Below, piece after piece: positions 36,682 to 44,858 of a stretch of DNA of 64,000 nucleotides. The translations under genes were made by a program, and so were the position numbers. Under the pieces are notes generated by a model, which was given only the letters and a program-made list of their open reading frames with translations, did not search any database and was not told where the DNA came from. The first letter of the stretch is position 1. Each line of letters starts with the position of its first letter. The stretch comes from Andalucia godoyi (lineage: Eukaryota > Discoba > Jakobea > Jakobida > Andaluciidae): positions 159,943 to 223,942 of the forward strand of contig VRVR01000052.1 in NCBI GenBank assembly GCA_009859145.1. The letters run 5' to 3'.

Positions 36682-37572
36682 ATGAGGCAGCAGCAGAGTC
36701 TCGACGGCTTTTTCACATCCAGCAACACCACGAAGAGCAACTCCACGAAGAGCAACACCACGAAGAGCAACACCACGAACAGTGAGGCCAAAAGCGACAT
36801 CAGCATCACTAGAGAGATTGGAGGACAACAGCAGGAGGAAGAGAAAGAGGAAGAGGATTGTTCGAGAGCGGTAGAAGGGATGGGGTCGTTTGCGAGGCTC
36901 GAGCAGCTGATTGATGCGTCGTGGGCGGTGCATCTTCAAAAAGCGGTTACGTCGCCGGGGTTTTCGCGGCTGAAGCGGTTTTTGCAAAGCGAGGTGGATG
37001 GCGGTAAGCGAGTGTATCCTGCACTGTGCGATGTGTTTTCGTGTTTCTCTGCGTGTCCGTTTGGGTCGACGCGGGTGTGCATTCTGGGCCAGGATCCGTA
37101 CCATCAAGTGGGGCAGGCGCACGGCATGGCGTTTTCGGTGCTTCCGGGAGTAAAGATCCCGCCGTCGCTTGTGAACATGTTCAAGGAAGCGCGGGTGGCG
37201 AACGCGAAGCACGGATATCTTGTTGGCTGGGCGCGGCAGGGCGTTCTGCTGCTCAATGCATGCATGACAGTGCGAGACTCGGAGCCGAATTCGCACCGCG
37301 GGAAAGGCTGGGAGCAGTTCACCGACGCAGCCATCTCGGCGCTCTCAAAGGACGCTCCACACAAGATTGTGTTCATGCTGTGGGGCAACTATGCACGCAA
37401 GAAGGTCGATCTCATTGACCAGCGCAGACACGTCGTCTTGCAGGCCCCGCACCCGTCGCCGCTGTCCGCCCACCATGGGTTCCTCGGCTGCGGCCACTTC
37501 CAGACCTGCAACGACATTCTTGTTGCAGACAACTGTCCACCAATCCAATGGGACCACCTGCCAACCTCGTAG
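36682..37572 (+). CDS. UNG: Uracil-DNA glycosylase, family 1 (UNG)
   Basis: 296 residues from the ATG at 36682. Catalytic motifs are intact: GQDPYH (water-activating loop), the FSV uracil-binding segment, LLLNACMTV, MLWGNYA and the DNA-intercalating HPSPLSAHHGF loop. The first residues MRQQQSLDGFF form a PCNA-interacting PIP box (QxxLxxFF), as in nuclear UNG2. They are followed by a five-residue tandem repeat (TTKSN type, DNA repeat 36726-36780). It removes uracil from DNA to begin base excision repair. No mitochondrial presequence precedes this start; a separate mitochondrial form would need another start. Confidence 0.97.
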   Translation: MRQQQSLDGFFTSSNTTKSNSTKSNTTKSNTTNSEAKSDISITREIGGQQQEEEKEEEDCSRAVEGMGSFARLEQLIDASWAVHLQKAVTSPGFSRLKRFLQSEVDGGKRVYPALCDVFSCFSACPFGSTRVCILGQDPYHQVGQAHGMAFSVLPGVKIPPSLVNMFKEARVANAKHGYLVGWARQGVLLLNACMTVRDSEPNSHRGKGWEQFTDAAISALSKDAPHKIVFMLWGNYARKKVDLIDQRRHVVLQAPHPSPLSAHHGFLGCGHFQTCNDILVADNCPPIQWDHLPTS

Positions 37573-37721
37573 CCCTTCCTCATCCTCCTCCTTCTTTCTG
37601 CACTTTTTGTTGTTTACTATTGTCATCATTATCATTTTATTTGTTGTTGTTGTTGTTGTTGTATATTATCGAGCATGTATGCGTATAAAGAGATCAACGT
37701 TTAACGACGATAGCACTTCGG

Positions 37722-38309
37722 TTACAGTTTCTGTGCGATTTGGATGGCGATTTTGCATCCGGCTCGAATGACATTGGACAAGATGGGGTACATCGGAGCG
37801 CTTGCAGCGCCGCCAGCAGTCCCGAGCTCCCGATGCGCCTCTTCCTCGTCTCGAAACCTTCGCACCGTTTCCCGTAGCTCCCCAACACCCTCCCCTGCAT
37901 CCTCGTTCAGACTCTGCGTGCGCGTCGTCGTGGACGTCGCATCCATGCGGTGGAGTTCACGGAGCTGGTCATTATAGTGACTTGCAATGACTGTCTCGAC
38001 GGCTTCGTGACACGCCATAGCAGCCTGTGGCCCAAGAGCCGCTGTCACCACTCCGATTCCAAACGCGAGTCGCTTCCACAGCGGATTCAGCACAGAGGGC
38101 CGCGCCCGCTTCGCACGAACCAGCTCCTCAAACGCCGACAGATGCGTCTGCTCTTGCGATAGTATATGCGAGACCGTCGACCGAGCCGCAGAATCACGTA
38201 GCACCGCAAGCTGCCCACGGCATATGTACACTGCTCCAATCTCACCGGCCATGTCCACCCGCAACAGCCTCGACACCGCCGAGCTGCACCGTCTCGGAAT
38301 CCCACTCAT
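37722..38309 (-). CDS. COQ7: 5-demethoxyubiquinone hydroxylase COQ7
   Basis: 195 residues, intronless. A di-iron carboxylate four-helix protein: VDMAGEIGAVYICRGQ carries the first Glu ligand, LSQEQTHLSAFEELV the E-x-x-H pair, ACHEAVETVIASHYNDQL the second-half Glu, and RDEEEAHRELG the final E-x-x-H. All ligands are present. It hydroxylates demethoxyubiquinone late in ubiquinone synthesis at the matrix face of the inner mitochondrial membrane. The N-terminus before the first helix is short (about 17 residues, Arg/Ser-rich) but could serve as a minimal presequence. Length matches the core enzyme. Confidence 0.95.
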   Translation of the reverse strand: MSGIPRRCSSAVSRLLRVDMAGEIGAVYICRGQLAVLRDSAARSTVSHILSQEQTHLSAFEELVRAKRARPSVLNPLWKRLAFGIGVVTAALGPQAAMACHEAVETVIASHYNDQLRELHRMDATSTTTRTQSLNEDAGEGVGELRETVRRFRDEEEAHRELGTAGGAASAPMYPILSNVIRAGCKIAIQIAQKL

Positions 38310-38600
38310 TCTCTCTCACTGCCTGTCTCTCTCTCACTGTCTGCGCAATAACAAGAGCACGAAACGTCTTCTGCTGGAAAACACGCCGCCACTTCCTCCT
38401 CAAGCACGAAGCTCAACTGACATGATTTTCTTCCGATAGTTTTCCACTGCGTTTCGTCTTCCGTGACATTTTGTTACCATATCCATTCCTTTTCTTTTTC
38501 TTTTTCTCCTTTTCTTTTTTCAAATTTTTTCAATTTTGGGAGAGATTTCCGTGCTTGCTTGGACGAAGATAGATCAGCGATTAGAGACTGTGGATAGGAT

Positions 38601-39090
38601 ATGAGTTCGTCATCGCACAAGGCCAAGCGAGGTGCGTACCGCGGTGGGTCGCGAAAGAGGGATCGCGAGGGCGACGCTGGATCCGAAGCAATGTCCACCG
38701 AACAACAACCGTATGAAGAAGAAAACAATGATCCGTTGATTCAGTCTTTTCTGTTTGTCCGCTGGTTTTTGTATTCCACTTATTTTATTATTATTATTAT
38801 GTACATTACATGCATGAATACAACTCATCGTGATGCGATTGGAGAGTGCAAATGACAGGGTCTTGGTTTCGCTGTCGAATAATCGACATGTGCGGCTTTC
38901 TCGGTTCCTCGGAAAGCTCTTGATTGATATTCGCGAGTACTACGACAAGGACGGCCAGTCACTTCCTGGGACACGGGGCATTTCGCTCACGCGGCCTCAG
39001 TGGGACACGCTCAAAGCATCGATCGCGATCATCGACAAGGCTGTCGCGCAAATGGAAAGTGAGAACCCAACACCCGGGGCGCCAGGCTAG
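38601..39090 (+). CDS. SUB1: Transcriptional coactivator PC4/SUB1, two exons
   Basis: Exon 1 is 38601-38710 (Ser/Lys/Arg-rich MSSSSHKAKRGAYRGG...) and exon 2 is 38859-39090. The donor GTATGA and acceptor GACAG are in phase 2, giving 113 residues. The C-terminal single-strand DNA-binding fold is clear: NRHVRLSRFLGKLLIDIREYYDKDGQSLPGTRGISLTRPQWDTL, matching human PC4. PC4 binds ssDNA and helps RNA polymerase II initiation and repair. The basic Ser-rich leader corresponds to the phosphorylated SEAC-like N-terminus of animal PC4. Confidence 0.93.
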
Positions 39091-39188
39091 ACCAGCCGCA
39101 CCCTGAAGAATTTCGCAAGTAAAGCACAGCGAAACGTTTTTTAAATTATTATTACGGATGCATTTGCGCATCGTGTGCTTCCAGTGGA

Positions 39189-40220
39189 TTATACCCATAT
39201 AGCAAGAGTGCTGAACACTGCGAAGCCGATCCAAGCACTGCTGATGTTCCATACCAGTTTCCCGCGAGAAAAGGAGTGCGGGATCATTTCAAACGTTGCA
39301 ATGAACAAGAACGAGCCGGCGGCTGCAGCGAGCAAGCAGCCTTGTGCGACGAGACCCGAGACAGAGTGGTCCAGCGCATCACGGACGCCCATTCCCACGA
39401 AGCAGCCCGCAGGAGACGCCGTCGAGAACAGCGTGATCAGAATCCAGATTTGCGTGCGTGAAGACGGCCCTGGCGCAGCCGATGCATAGATGGGCGCCAT
39501 CCGAATTCCGAGTGCAAAGGCTGCGAATCCCTTGTGGGCAAGTATAGCTGCGACAATCGTCGTGGTACCAGCCACGTCTTGTTCCGCGCCCAGCGCAAGC
39601 CCCTCCAGCACAGAGTGCACGGCAAGCGCACCGAACAACAGCCACACCGTGCGCATCGCACCGTCTGTCGCGCCGTCTTGTGAATCATGCTGCGACCCAG
39701 AGCGGGAGAGAAGATATGCGTCGAGGATGACTTGGACGGACACCAGCAGCAGGACGACGGACGCGCAGATGAGGAGCGCGAACGGATACTCCGAGGAAAG
39801 AGACGCAGCATCAAACGATCCACACGCATCACCAAGCACATGCACGATTCCAGCACACAGAACGACTCCTGCCGCAAACGACTCGGCCGCTGCATCGAAC
39901 ACCGAGTCAGTGTCAGTGTCAGCGTGCGTGTGGGTGTGCATGTGAGGGTGAGGGTGAGGGTGAGCGGAAATGGGAGTGGGAGTGGCAGTGTCGGGTCGAC
40001 TTGCCGCACGCTTGCGATCAATGCACGGCGTCAACACCGTTGCTGTACTGATCTCTTCGGCCCGCTTCTCACAATCCAGACATGCGCTGCTCTGTACATT
40101 GGCATACGTACCATTACGTCTTTCGCGGAGCTTCCGAAAGATCGGGAACGCAGCTCCGAGAAACGCAACGACGAAGATAGAAACCGCACACACAATCTTA
40201 ACAGTCTCTATCTCCGTCAT
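39189..40220 (-). CDS. ZIP-family zinc/iron transporter
   Basis: 343 residues from the ATG at 40220 (MTEIETVKIVCAVSIF). Eight membrane segments can be drawn, with the usual long His-rich cytosolic loop after the third (alternating HPHP/HTHT, from a GTGAGG/GTGTGC-type DNA repeat at 39925-39985). The metal-pathway signatures are in helix 4 (HSVLEGLALGAEQ) and helix 5 (ILAHKGFAAFALGIRM), which together form the binuclear ZIP centre. A further FAAGVVLCAGIVHVLGD segment matches ZIP helix 2. It imports Zn2+/Fe2+ into the cytosol. The organellar or plasma membrane location cannot be assigned. Confidence 0.9.
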   Translation of the reverse strand: MTEIETVKIVCAVSIFVVAFLGAAFPIFRKLRERRNGTYANVQSSACLDCEKRAEEISTATVLTPCIDRKRAASRPDTATPTPISAHPHPHPHMHTHTHADTDTDSVFDAAAESFAAGVVLCAGIVHVLGDACGSFDAASLSSEYPFALLICASVVLLLVSVQVILDAYLLSRSGSQHDSQDGATDGAMRTVWLLFGALAVHSVLEGLALGAEQDVAGTTTIVAAILAHKGFAAFALGIRMAPIYASAAPGPSSRTQIWILITLFSTASPAGCFVGMGVRDALDHSVSGLVAQGCLLAAAAGSFLFIATFEMIPHSFSRGKLVWNISSAWIGFAVFSTLAIWV

Positions 40221-40807
40221 CCCGTCTTCGCAAACTACGATGACCAGAGAACGGGCAAGCGAGACAGGAGAGCGGAGTGACAACAGCCAGAACAACCGCC
40301 TCTCCCCCCCAAAAAAAAAAACTCACTAACAAACAAATACACAAACAAACACAACAGCAACAACAGCAACAACACCAAAGATTCGCAGAACACCGACGAG
40401 GTTTCGTCGGGAACGCTGCCGACAAAATCGCCGAATTGTACTGCAAAAGGAGATTTCGGCGGAAAGTTTCGCGGGTTGACAGTGATGTCTCCTGATGTTT
40501 CCTAGTTGACCGCTGTTGGCACCAGATGCTCTGCAATCTGCCTCGACACGAGGTGCTCATCAAGTTCATCGCGGTCCACTGGAGATGCAAGTTGAAATTC
40601 GAACGGGAAAGTGCAGCCTTGCTTGCATTTTCCTCCCGTCGTGCACCCCAGCGCCTGGCTGCTGGTGGTTTGCATTGCTGTGCAAACAGGATTGCTCGCA
40701 GATCATTAAAAACAACAACAACAACAACAAAAACCCCAAAAAAAACAGCACACATCGACGCACACATCAACGCACACACAAACACACAAAAGAAGAAACA
40801 GCTGAAT
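40221..40807. other. Divergent intergenic region, no gene seen
   Basis: About 590 bases between the ZIP gene and the 168-residue orphan. It contains (CAA)n runs (40348-40377 and 40707-40733). Long frames on both strands cover the region but are repeat-driven (poly-Cys, poly-Gln or poly-Asn) and not credible. The plus frame open from 40526 may include 5' UTR of the downstream gene. Confidence 0.5.
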
Positions 40808-41314
40808 ATGGCGGCGACTGAGGATCGGTTGAAGCTGATTTGCAATCTGACGACTTTGCGTTCGTTTCTTTCATCCGCGTGTCCAATACTCCAATACCGC
40901 GTAGAGATTCTCGAGAGCCCCTCGTTTGCTGACAAGCGAGCGTTGGTGGTAGTTCTGCTCAACACCGATCAAGCGAACCGCTGGCGACTACTGAACTTGA
41001 CGACTGCTGATATATGCGATATTGTGAATGATTACATCAAAGAGCGAACATTTGTGCACCGCGAGCAAATTCTGCACAGTGCGTACTGGGCTTTGGATGA
41101 AGAGTTGCAAGAGCGACTGCTCGATGGCGAGGACACATCTTCTGTCATCTATGACTCCGCTGCTGCCGACCACGCAGCCAGCTCGATTCGTGTGTCGATC
41201 ATCAGGACGTTGGAAGCGGGGCCGCTGTGCATGATGTCATTTCTGCGCGAGTGCATTTGCGAGTGGCTCCAGCCGTTCTTTTCCATGTTTTCCAAAATCC
41301 CCATCTTCGCTTAA
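40808..41314 (+). CDS. Orphan 168-residue protein
   Basis: Starts MAATEDRLKLICNLTTLRSF; the upstream open frame is low-complexity, so this ATG is preferred. Composition is that of a globular alpha-rich protein with a beta-like VVVLLNTDQANRW segment and an amphipathic helical C-terminus (CMMSFLRECICEWLQPFFSMF). No motif or family recognised. The 3' end is convergent with the PKA regulatory subunit gene. Confidence 0.6.
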   Translation: MAATEDRLKLICNLTTLRSFLSSACPILQYRVEILESPSFADKRALVVVLLNTDQANRWRLLNLTTADICDIVNDYIKERTFVHREQILHSAYWALDEELQERLLDGEDTSSVIYDSAAADHAASSIRVSIIRTLEAGPLCMMSFLRECICEWLQPFFSMFSKIPIFA

Positions 41315-41377
41315 TATTAAAGTTCACAAGCAACATTCAACAACATGATGGCGTGTTCTTTATTCTTCCGTATCTCA

Positions 41378-41382
<5 letters not shown>

Positions 41383-41415
<33 letters not shown>
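41383..41415. repeat. (GA)n microsatellite
   Basis: About 16 GA units followed by CA-rich sequence in the gap between the orphan and the PKA regulatory subunit gene. Confidence 0.95.
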
Positions 41416-41418
<3 letters not shown>

Positions 41419-41589
41419 CACACCCACACACGTACACAGTCACACACACGCACGACACAGAATGCAAGTAGACAGCAGACAGTGAAAAAAAACAACAACA
41501 ACAAAAATACCTCAAAATAAAAAGAGCAACAACGACAACAACAAGGAATCGAAGAACAGGCAGTAATTCGACAGCTTGCATAGGAGGGT

Positions 41590-42816
41590 TTACGTACCCA
41601 AGTTGACGACAAACTGCTTGTACTTGTCCAAGTTTCTCCGGAGCAAATCCTCGATTGGCCCGAGAACACGGTTGAATGCAGCACGGTCAAGCCTTGCGCA
41701 CCGGACGATATCCGAATCTGCAATGACTGTTGCGAGTCTCGGTTGATTGGTAAGCAGCGCAATTTCTCCAAAGAACTCCGAGCGACCGAGCCTGGTCACT
41801 TCGACGCCGCGTTTCCTGACCGAAACCTCTCCCTCAATCACAATGTAAAAGTCATCGCCAGACTCTCCCTCCCGCAACACCACGTCCCCGCGCTTGAACT
41901 CGACATCCGCCAAAGCATCGGCCACGGTCGCTCGTTCATACGACGTCAGCGTGGCCAAGATCGGCACATGCGCCAGCACGTCTTCGTACGACTGTCGCTT
42001 GGCCATCTGTGCACCAAGCAACACCGACCTGTACGTGTTTCTGTCGATTGCCCACAGCTTTGCGCCGTCTGTGGAAATCACGACCACGGACGCAGCACGT
42101 GGAGTGTTGTACATCAGCGCAAGCTCTCCAAACGAGCCGCCAGGCTTGATGTTCGCAACCGCCGTGCCGTCCTTGAGCGCATTGCACTCCCCGGACTCCA
42201 GCACGTAGAAGAAGTCTCCGTCGTCACCCTGCTGAATCAGCACGTCACCACATGCAGCATGCTTCTCCACCATCGCTGCATACACGCGCTGGCGGTCGTT
42301 CTCATCAAGCAGCTTGAACAGCGGATTCAGACGCAGAGCAAGCGACAATCTGTCCAGCGTTGCCTGGTCTTTCTTTGGCTGTGCATCCGCCGACTGCGAG
42401 CCCGAGCCAGCAGACGAGGACGAAGCACCGGAAGCACCCGCCGAGCCTGAGGGAGGCGCGCTGATCGGCTCTGCAGAAACCCCCATTCGACGAGCGGTCG
42501 CCATCGAGTATCTTCGACGAAGCATATCTGACGTCACTGCATCAATCGTGTGGTCATCATCGCCAGCATTGGTATCATTCGAAGCAGACGTCGAACCACC
42601 AGACGGAGCCGAAGCCAAAGCAGAAGCCGAAGTCGAGGAGGATGAGGAAGAAACTGTCAGAGGAGCCGACGACAGACGCTGTTGGAGGAGCGAGATGAGG
42701 AATGCCGGAATGTTCGATGGACGATGCTTGCACAACTCGACGAGAAGGTCCGTGATCAGCTCGGGGACTTGATGGTCATCGAGAAACGACTGGTATTCAG
42801 ACTCCAGAGACGCCAT
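41590..42816 (-). CDS. cAMP-dependent protein kinase regulatory subunit
   Basis: 408 residues from the ATG at 42816 (MASLESEYQSFL); upstream frame is low-complexity. Residues about 15-50 form a dimerisation/docking-type helix pair (VPELITDLLVELCKHRPSNIPAFLISLL). After a Ser/Ala-rich linker, RRMGVSAEP (109-117) matches the RI pseudosubstrate RRGAISAE with Gly at the P0 site, so it would inhibit without being phosphorylated. A nearby RRRYS is a possible phosphosite. Two cyclic-nucleotide domains follow, each with an intact phosphate-binding cassette: FGELALMYNTPRAASV and FGEIALLTNQPRLATV (Glu and Arg present). It inhibits the PKA catalytic subunit until cAMP binds; a cAMP-producing cyclase is encoded at 7-2454. 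Confidence 0.95.
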   Translation of the reverse strand: MASLESEYQSFLDDHQVPELITDLLVELCKHRPSNIPAFLISLLQQRLSSAPLTVSSSSSSTSASALASAPSGGSTSASNDTNAGDDDHTIDAVTSDMLRRRYSMATARRMGVSAEPISAPPSGSAGASGASSSSAGSGSQSADAQPKKDQATLDRLSLALRLNPLFKLLDENDRQRVYAAMVEKHAACGDVLIQQGDDGDFFYVLESGECNALKDGTAVANIKPGGSFGELALMYNTPRAASVVVISTDGAKLWAIDRNTYRSVLLGAQMAKRQSYEDVLAHVPILATLTSYERATVADALADVEFKRGDVVLREGESGDDFYIVIEGEVSVRKRGVEVTRLGRSEFFGEIALLTNQPRLATVIADSDIVRCARLDRAAFNRVLGPIEDLLRRNLDKYKQFVVNLGT

Positions 42817-43918
42817 ACTCGAAACAGCAGGAGAAATGACGAATGCAAAAAGAAGAAGGAAACAGAATTTAAATATATAAAATAAAAAAAGAAAAAGAAG
42901 AGAAGGAGAAAAGAAAAAAAAGAAATCAAAAAATGATGATGATGATAATAACAATAATAACAATAATAATAATAATAAGATGGTATGATAATATGTAATG
43001 ATAGAAGAATGGGAATAAATGATGAACGACGAAAATAAAAAGACTGGACCGAGAAAGAAAGAGAAGAGGATTGATATGAAGGAGGCGGAGGCGATGGAAG
43101 GATGGAGAGGGGAAACACTGCTGGGGCCTACTCGAACGACACAAGCGTCTGCTTAGCCTTTTCAGCGTTCTTTTTTACATACGGACCCAATTTCCTCCTC
43201 CTTGCTTTTGTTATGTTGCATCACGTTCAGTGAGTTGATGCTGCGTGAAAACTTCTTCTTGCGTGCAGACTTGCTTCTTTCGGGCAGTTCGCAGGTCTGC
43301 CGGGTCTTTCCATTGCCAAAAGCAGCGGGAACAGAAGCCAAAGATCGACGCCACTTATTTCGATATGATGAAGCAGCATCTGCATCTATCTTAGGAACGT
43401 CTCTCATGCCGAGGGGGCGTGTTGGGGCCTACCCCCTTCCCAATCATGCTATGCACGTTGCTGGGTTGCAACATTGATTATGGGTGATCAGCGATGATTA
43501 TCCGTGGATTAGTGTACAATGTAGGCGCCTGTGAACGACACACTTTCTTTTGTAGTTTTTTCGTCTTGTCATCCATGCATTTTCTTAATTATTGGAGGAG
43601 GGAAAGAAAAAGGAAAGGGTTGGGTTTATATTTTACAAAATAAAAATTCAAGAAGAACTCGGAAATCATGGCTATCTTTTGTAAAGATCCGTGTGGTTCA
43701 AGCACAGAGGAAAACTGGGAACAAAAACCTGAAAGCGGTTGTACCTCGACTTCTTGCACATTCCGATTCCCGCAGCCCCGCGTCCCGCGTCCCGCATCCT
43801 TCCCGCATCACTGCTTCGGTTTCAAGTGACAGCTTGACCTACAGCCAAGACGGTTTGCTTGAGGGCAGCGGGAGGAAATAGTAGTAGTGTTGTTCTGGTT
43901 AGTATTGCTGATTGTGCG
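42817..43918. other. 1.1-kb gene-poor region
   Basis: The first 250 bases are A-rich with ATAATA repeats. A minus-strand 81-codon frame (43162-43407) is listed separately. From 43410 to 43510 there is a GC-richer segment with GTTGGGGCCTACCCCC. No other protein-like ORF, tRNA or rRNA was recognised. Confidence 0.5.
43162..43407 (-). CDS. Doubtful small basic ORF
   Basis: 81 codons from an ATG: basic, Lys/Ser/Arg-rich (WRRSLASVPAAFGNGKTRQ, ARKKKFSRSINSLN). An overlapping downstream frame on the same strand reads RRKLGPYVKKNAEKAKQ before its own stop at about 43131, so a missed short intron or frameshift could extend it. The composition would suit a small nucleolar or ribosomal accessory protein, but no family is recognised and it may be chance. 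Confidence 0.25.
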   Translation of the reverse strand: MRDVPKIDADAASSYRNKWRRSLASVPAAFGNGKTRQTCELPERSKSARKKKFSRSINSLNVMQHNKSKEEEIGSVCKKER

Positions 43919-44740
43919 ATGCGTCGGCGATCCAGTTCTCCGCTGCCGGACCCGCGACGGCTCTCTTACGACACCGAGGGTTCTGACGTGAGCGAGTATT
44001 CGTTGCGGCACCACAGCAGCTCGAGCGTTCCGAAGCAGCGACAAAAGTCTCCGTCAAAACGACTGCGAATGCCTAACCGTATGCATAGTGCAAGCTCACA
44101 ACCGGCGGTGCTTCCGCGCACGGTAACCCCGCTTCTGGAGACTCTGGTCTTCTCAACCACCCCTTCCGGACCGTCGTTTCTGCCCACGCTGGAACTGCCT
44201 GCCGTCGGCCCGCGGTGGAGACCGGATTACAACCGCGCACTGTCCCCCACGTCTCCTTCGTCACGGTCGGCTTGGCTCTATGCCGCTGGTTTCGACTCTC
44301 CAGGTCCCATCTACAATCAAAACACACCACACAGAGCCTCCTCGCCACTGTCATCATTATCGTCGTCGTCGTCTTCTCGATCAAGCTCACGCACCTCTTC
44401 GCCTTGGAGACAATCATTCTCCAACACGACCAATTCCGATCAAAACAAAAAGAAGAAGAAGAAGAAGAAAAAGAAAACGATGACGATGATTATGATGGAG
44501 ATGACGCCGACGCCGACGCCGTCGACGATGAAGAACAAGAAGAAGGAGAAAGACTGCCAGAAAAAGAGAATTGCGAGCAAAGATGCATGGTATGATGATG
44601 ATTACCGATTCCGCGATGATGCTCGTTGGAGTCCCGTGGAATATTCGGCAACCTCACCTCGGATCAAAGGAGGGTCGTTTGGACACGCTCCACGACTCGG
44701 GACATTCTCTGCTGCGTACATTGTTCCAAACAAGCACTAG
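43919..44740 (+). CDS. SHIPPO/STPG-repeat-like flagellar protein
   Basis: 273 residues from the ATG at 43919 (MRRRSSSPLPDPRRLSYD). Ser/Pro/Arg-rich and mostly disordered. Two segments resemble the sperm-tail PG-rich repeat: GFDSPGPIYN (compare PGPGxY) and SPRIKGGSFGHAPRLGTF (compare the following SFG-x-x-x-R). A lysine run and an Asp/Met-rich run come from GAA/GAT repeats (44446-44540). STPG proteins line the inside of flagellar doublet microtubules. Only two partial repeats are visible, so the assignment is tentative. It is convergent with another flagellar-type gene. Confidence 0.45.
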   Translation: MRRRSSSPLPDPRRLSYDTEGSDVSEYSLRHHSSSSVPKQRQKSPSKRLRMPNRMHSASSQPAVLPRTVTPLLETLVFSTTPSGPSFLPTLELPAVGPRWRPDYNRALSPTSPSSRSAWLYAAGFDSPGPIYNQNTPHRASSPLSSLSSSSSSRSSSRTSSPWRQSFSNTTNSDQNKKKKKKKKKKTMTMIMMEMTPTPTPSTMKNKKKEKDCQKKRIASKDAWYDDDYRFRDDARWSPVEYSATSPRIKGGSFGHAPRLGTFSAAYIVPNKH

Positions 44741-44858
44741 TCTGGAACTGGACATTTCGATGCCATTGTTTTCCTGTTTTGTTAACACGCGTATTGTTAA
44801 ATCATGATTGTGATGATTTCCGGTTTATTGCGGTACGTGCTGTTTCCCACCTCGTCCC

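Noticed and set aside
36088-37296. 402-codon minus-strand open frame opposite the LAMTOR1-like and UNG genes
   Set aside because: It runs antisense to two recognised genes, is Arg/His/Leu-rich with repeat-driven stretches, and has no motif. It is a shadow of GC-rich coding sequence.
40198-40965. 255-codon minus-strand frame overlapping the ZIP start and the orphan start
   Set aside because: It contains poly-Cys and poly-Val runs from CAA repeats and covers two promoters; not protein-like.
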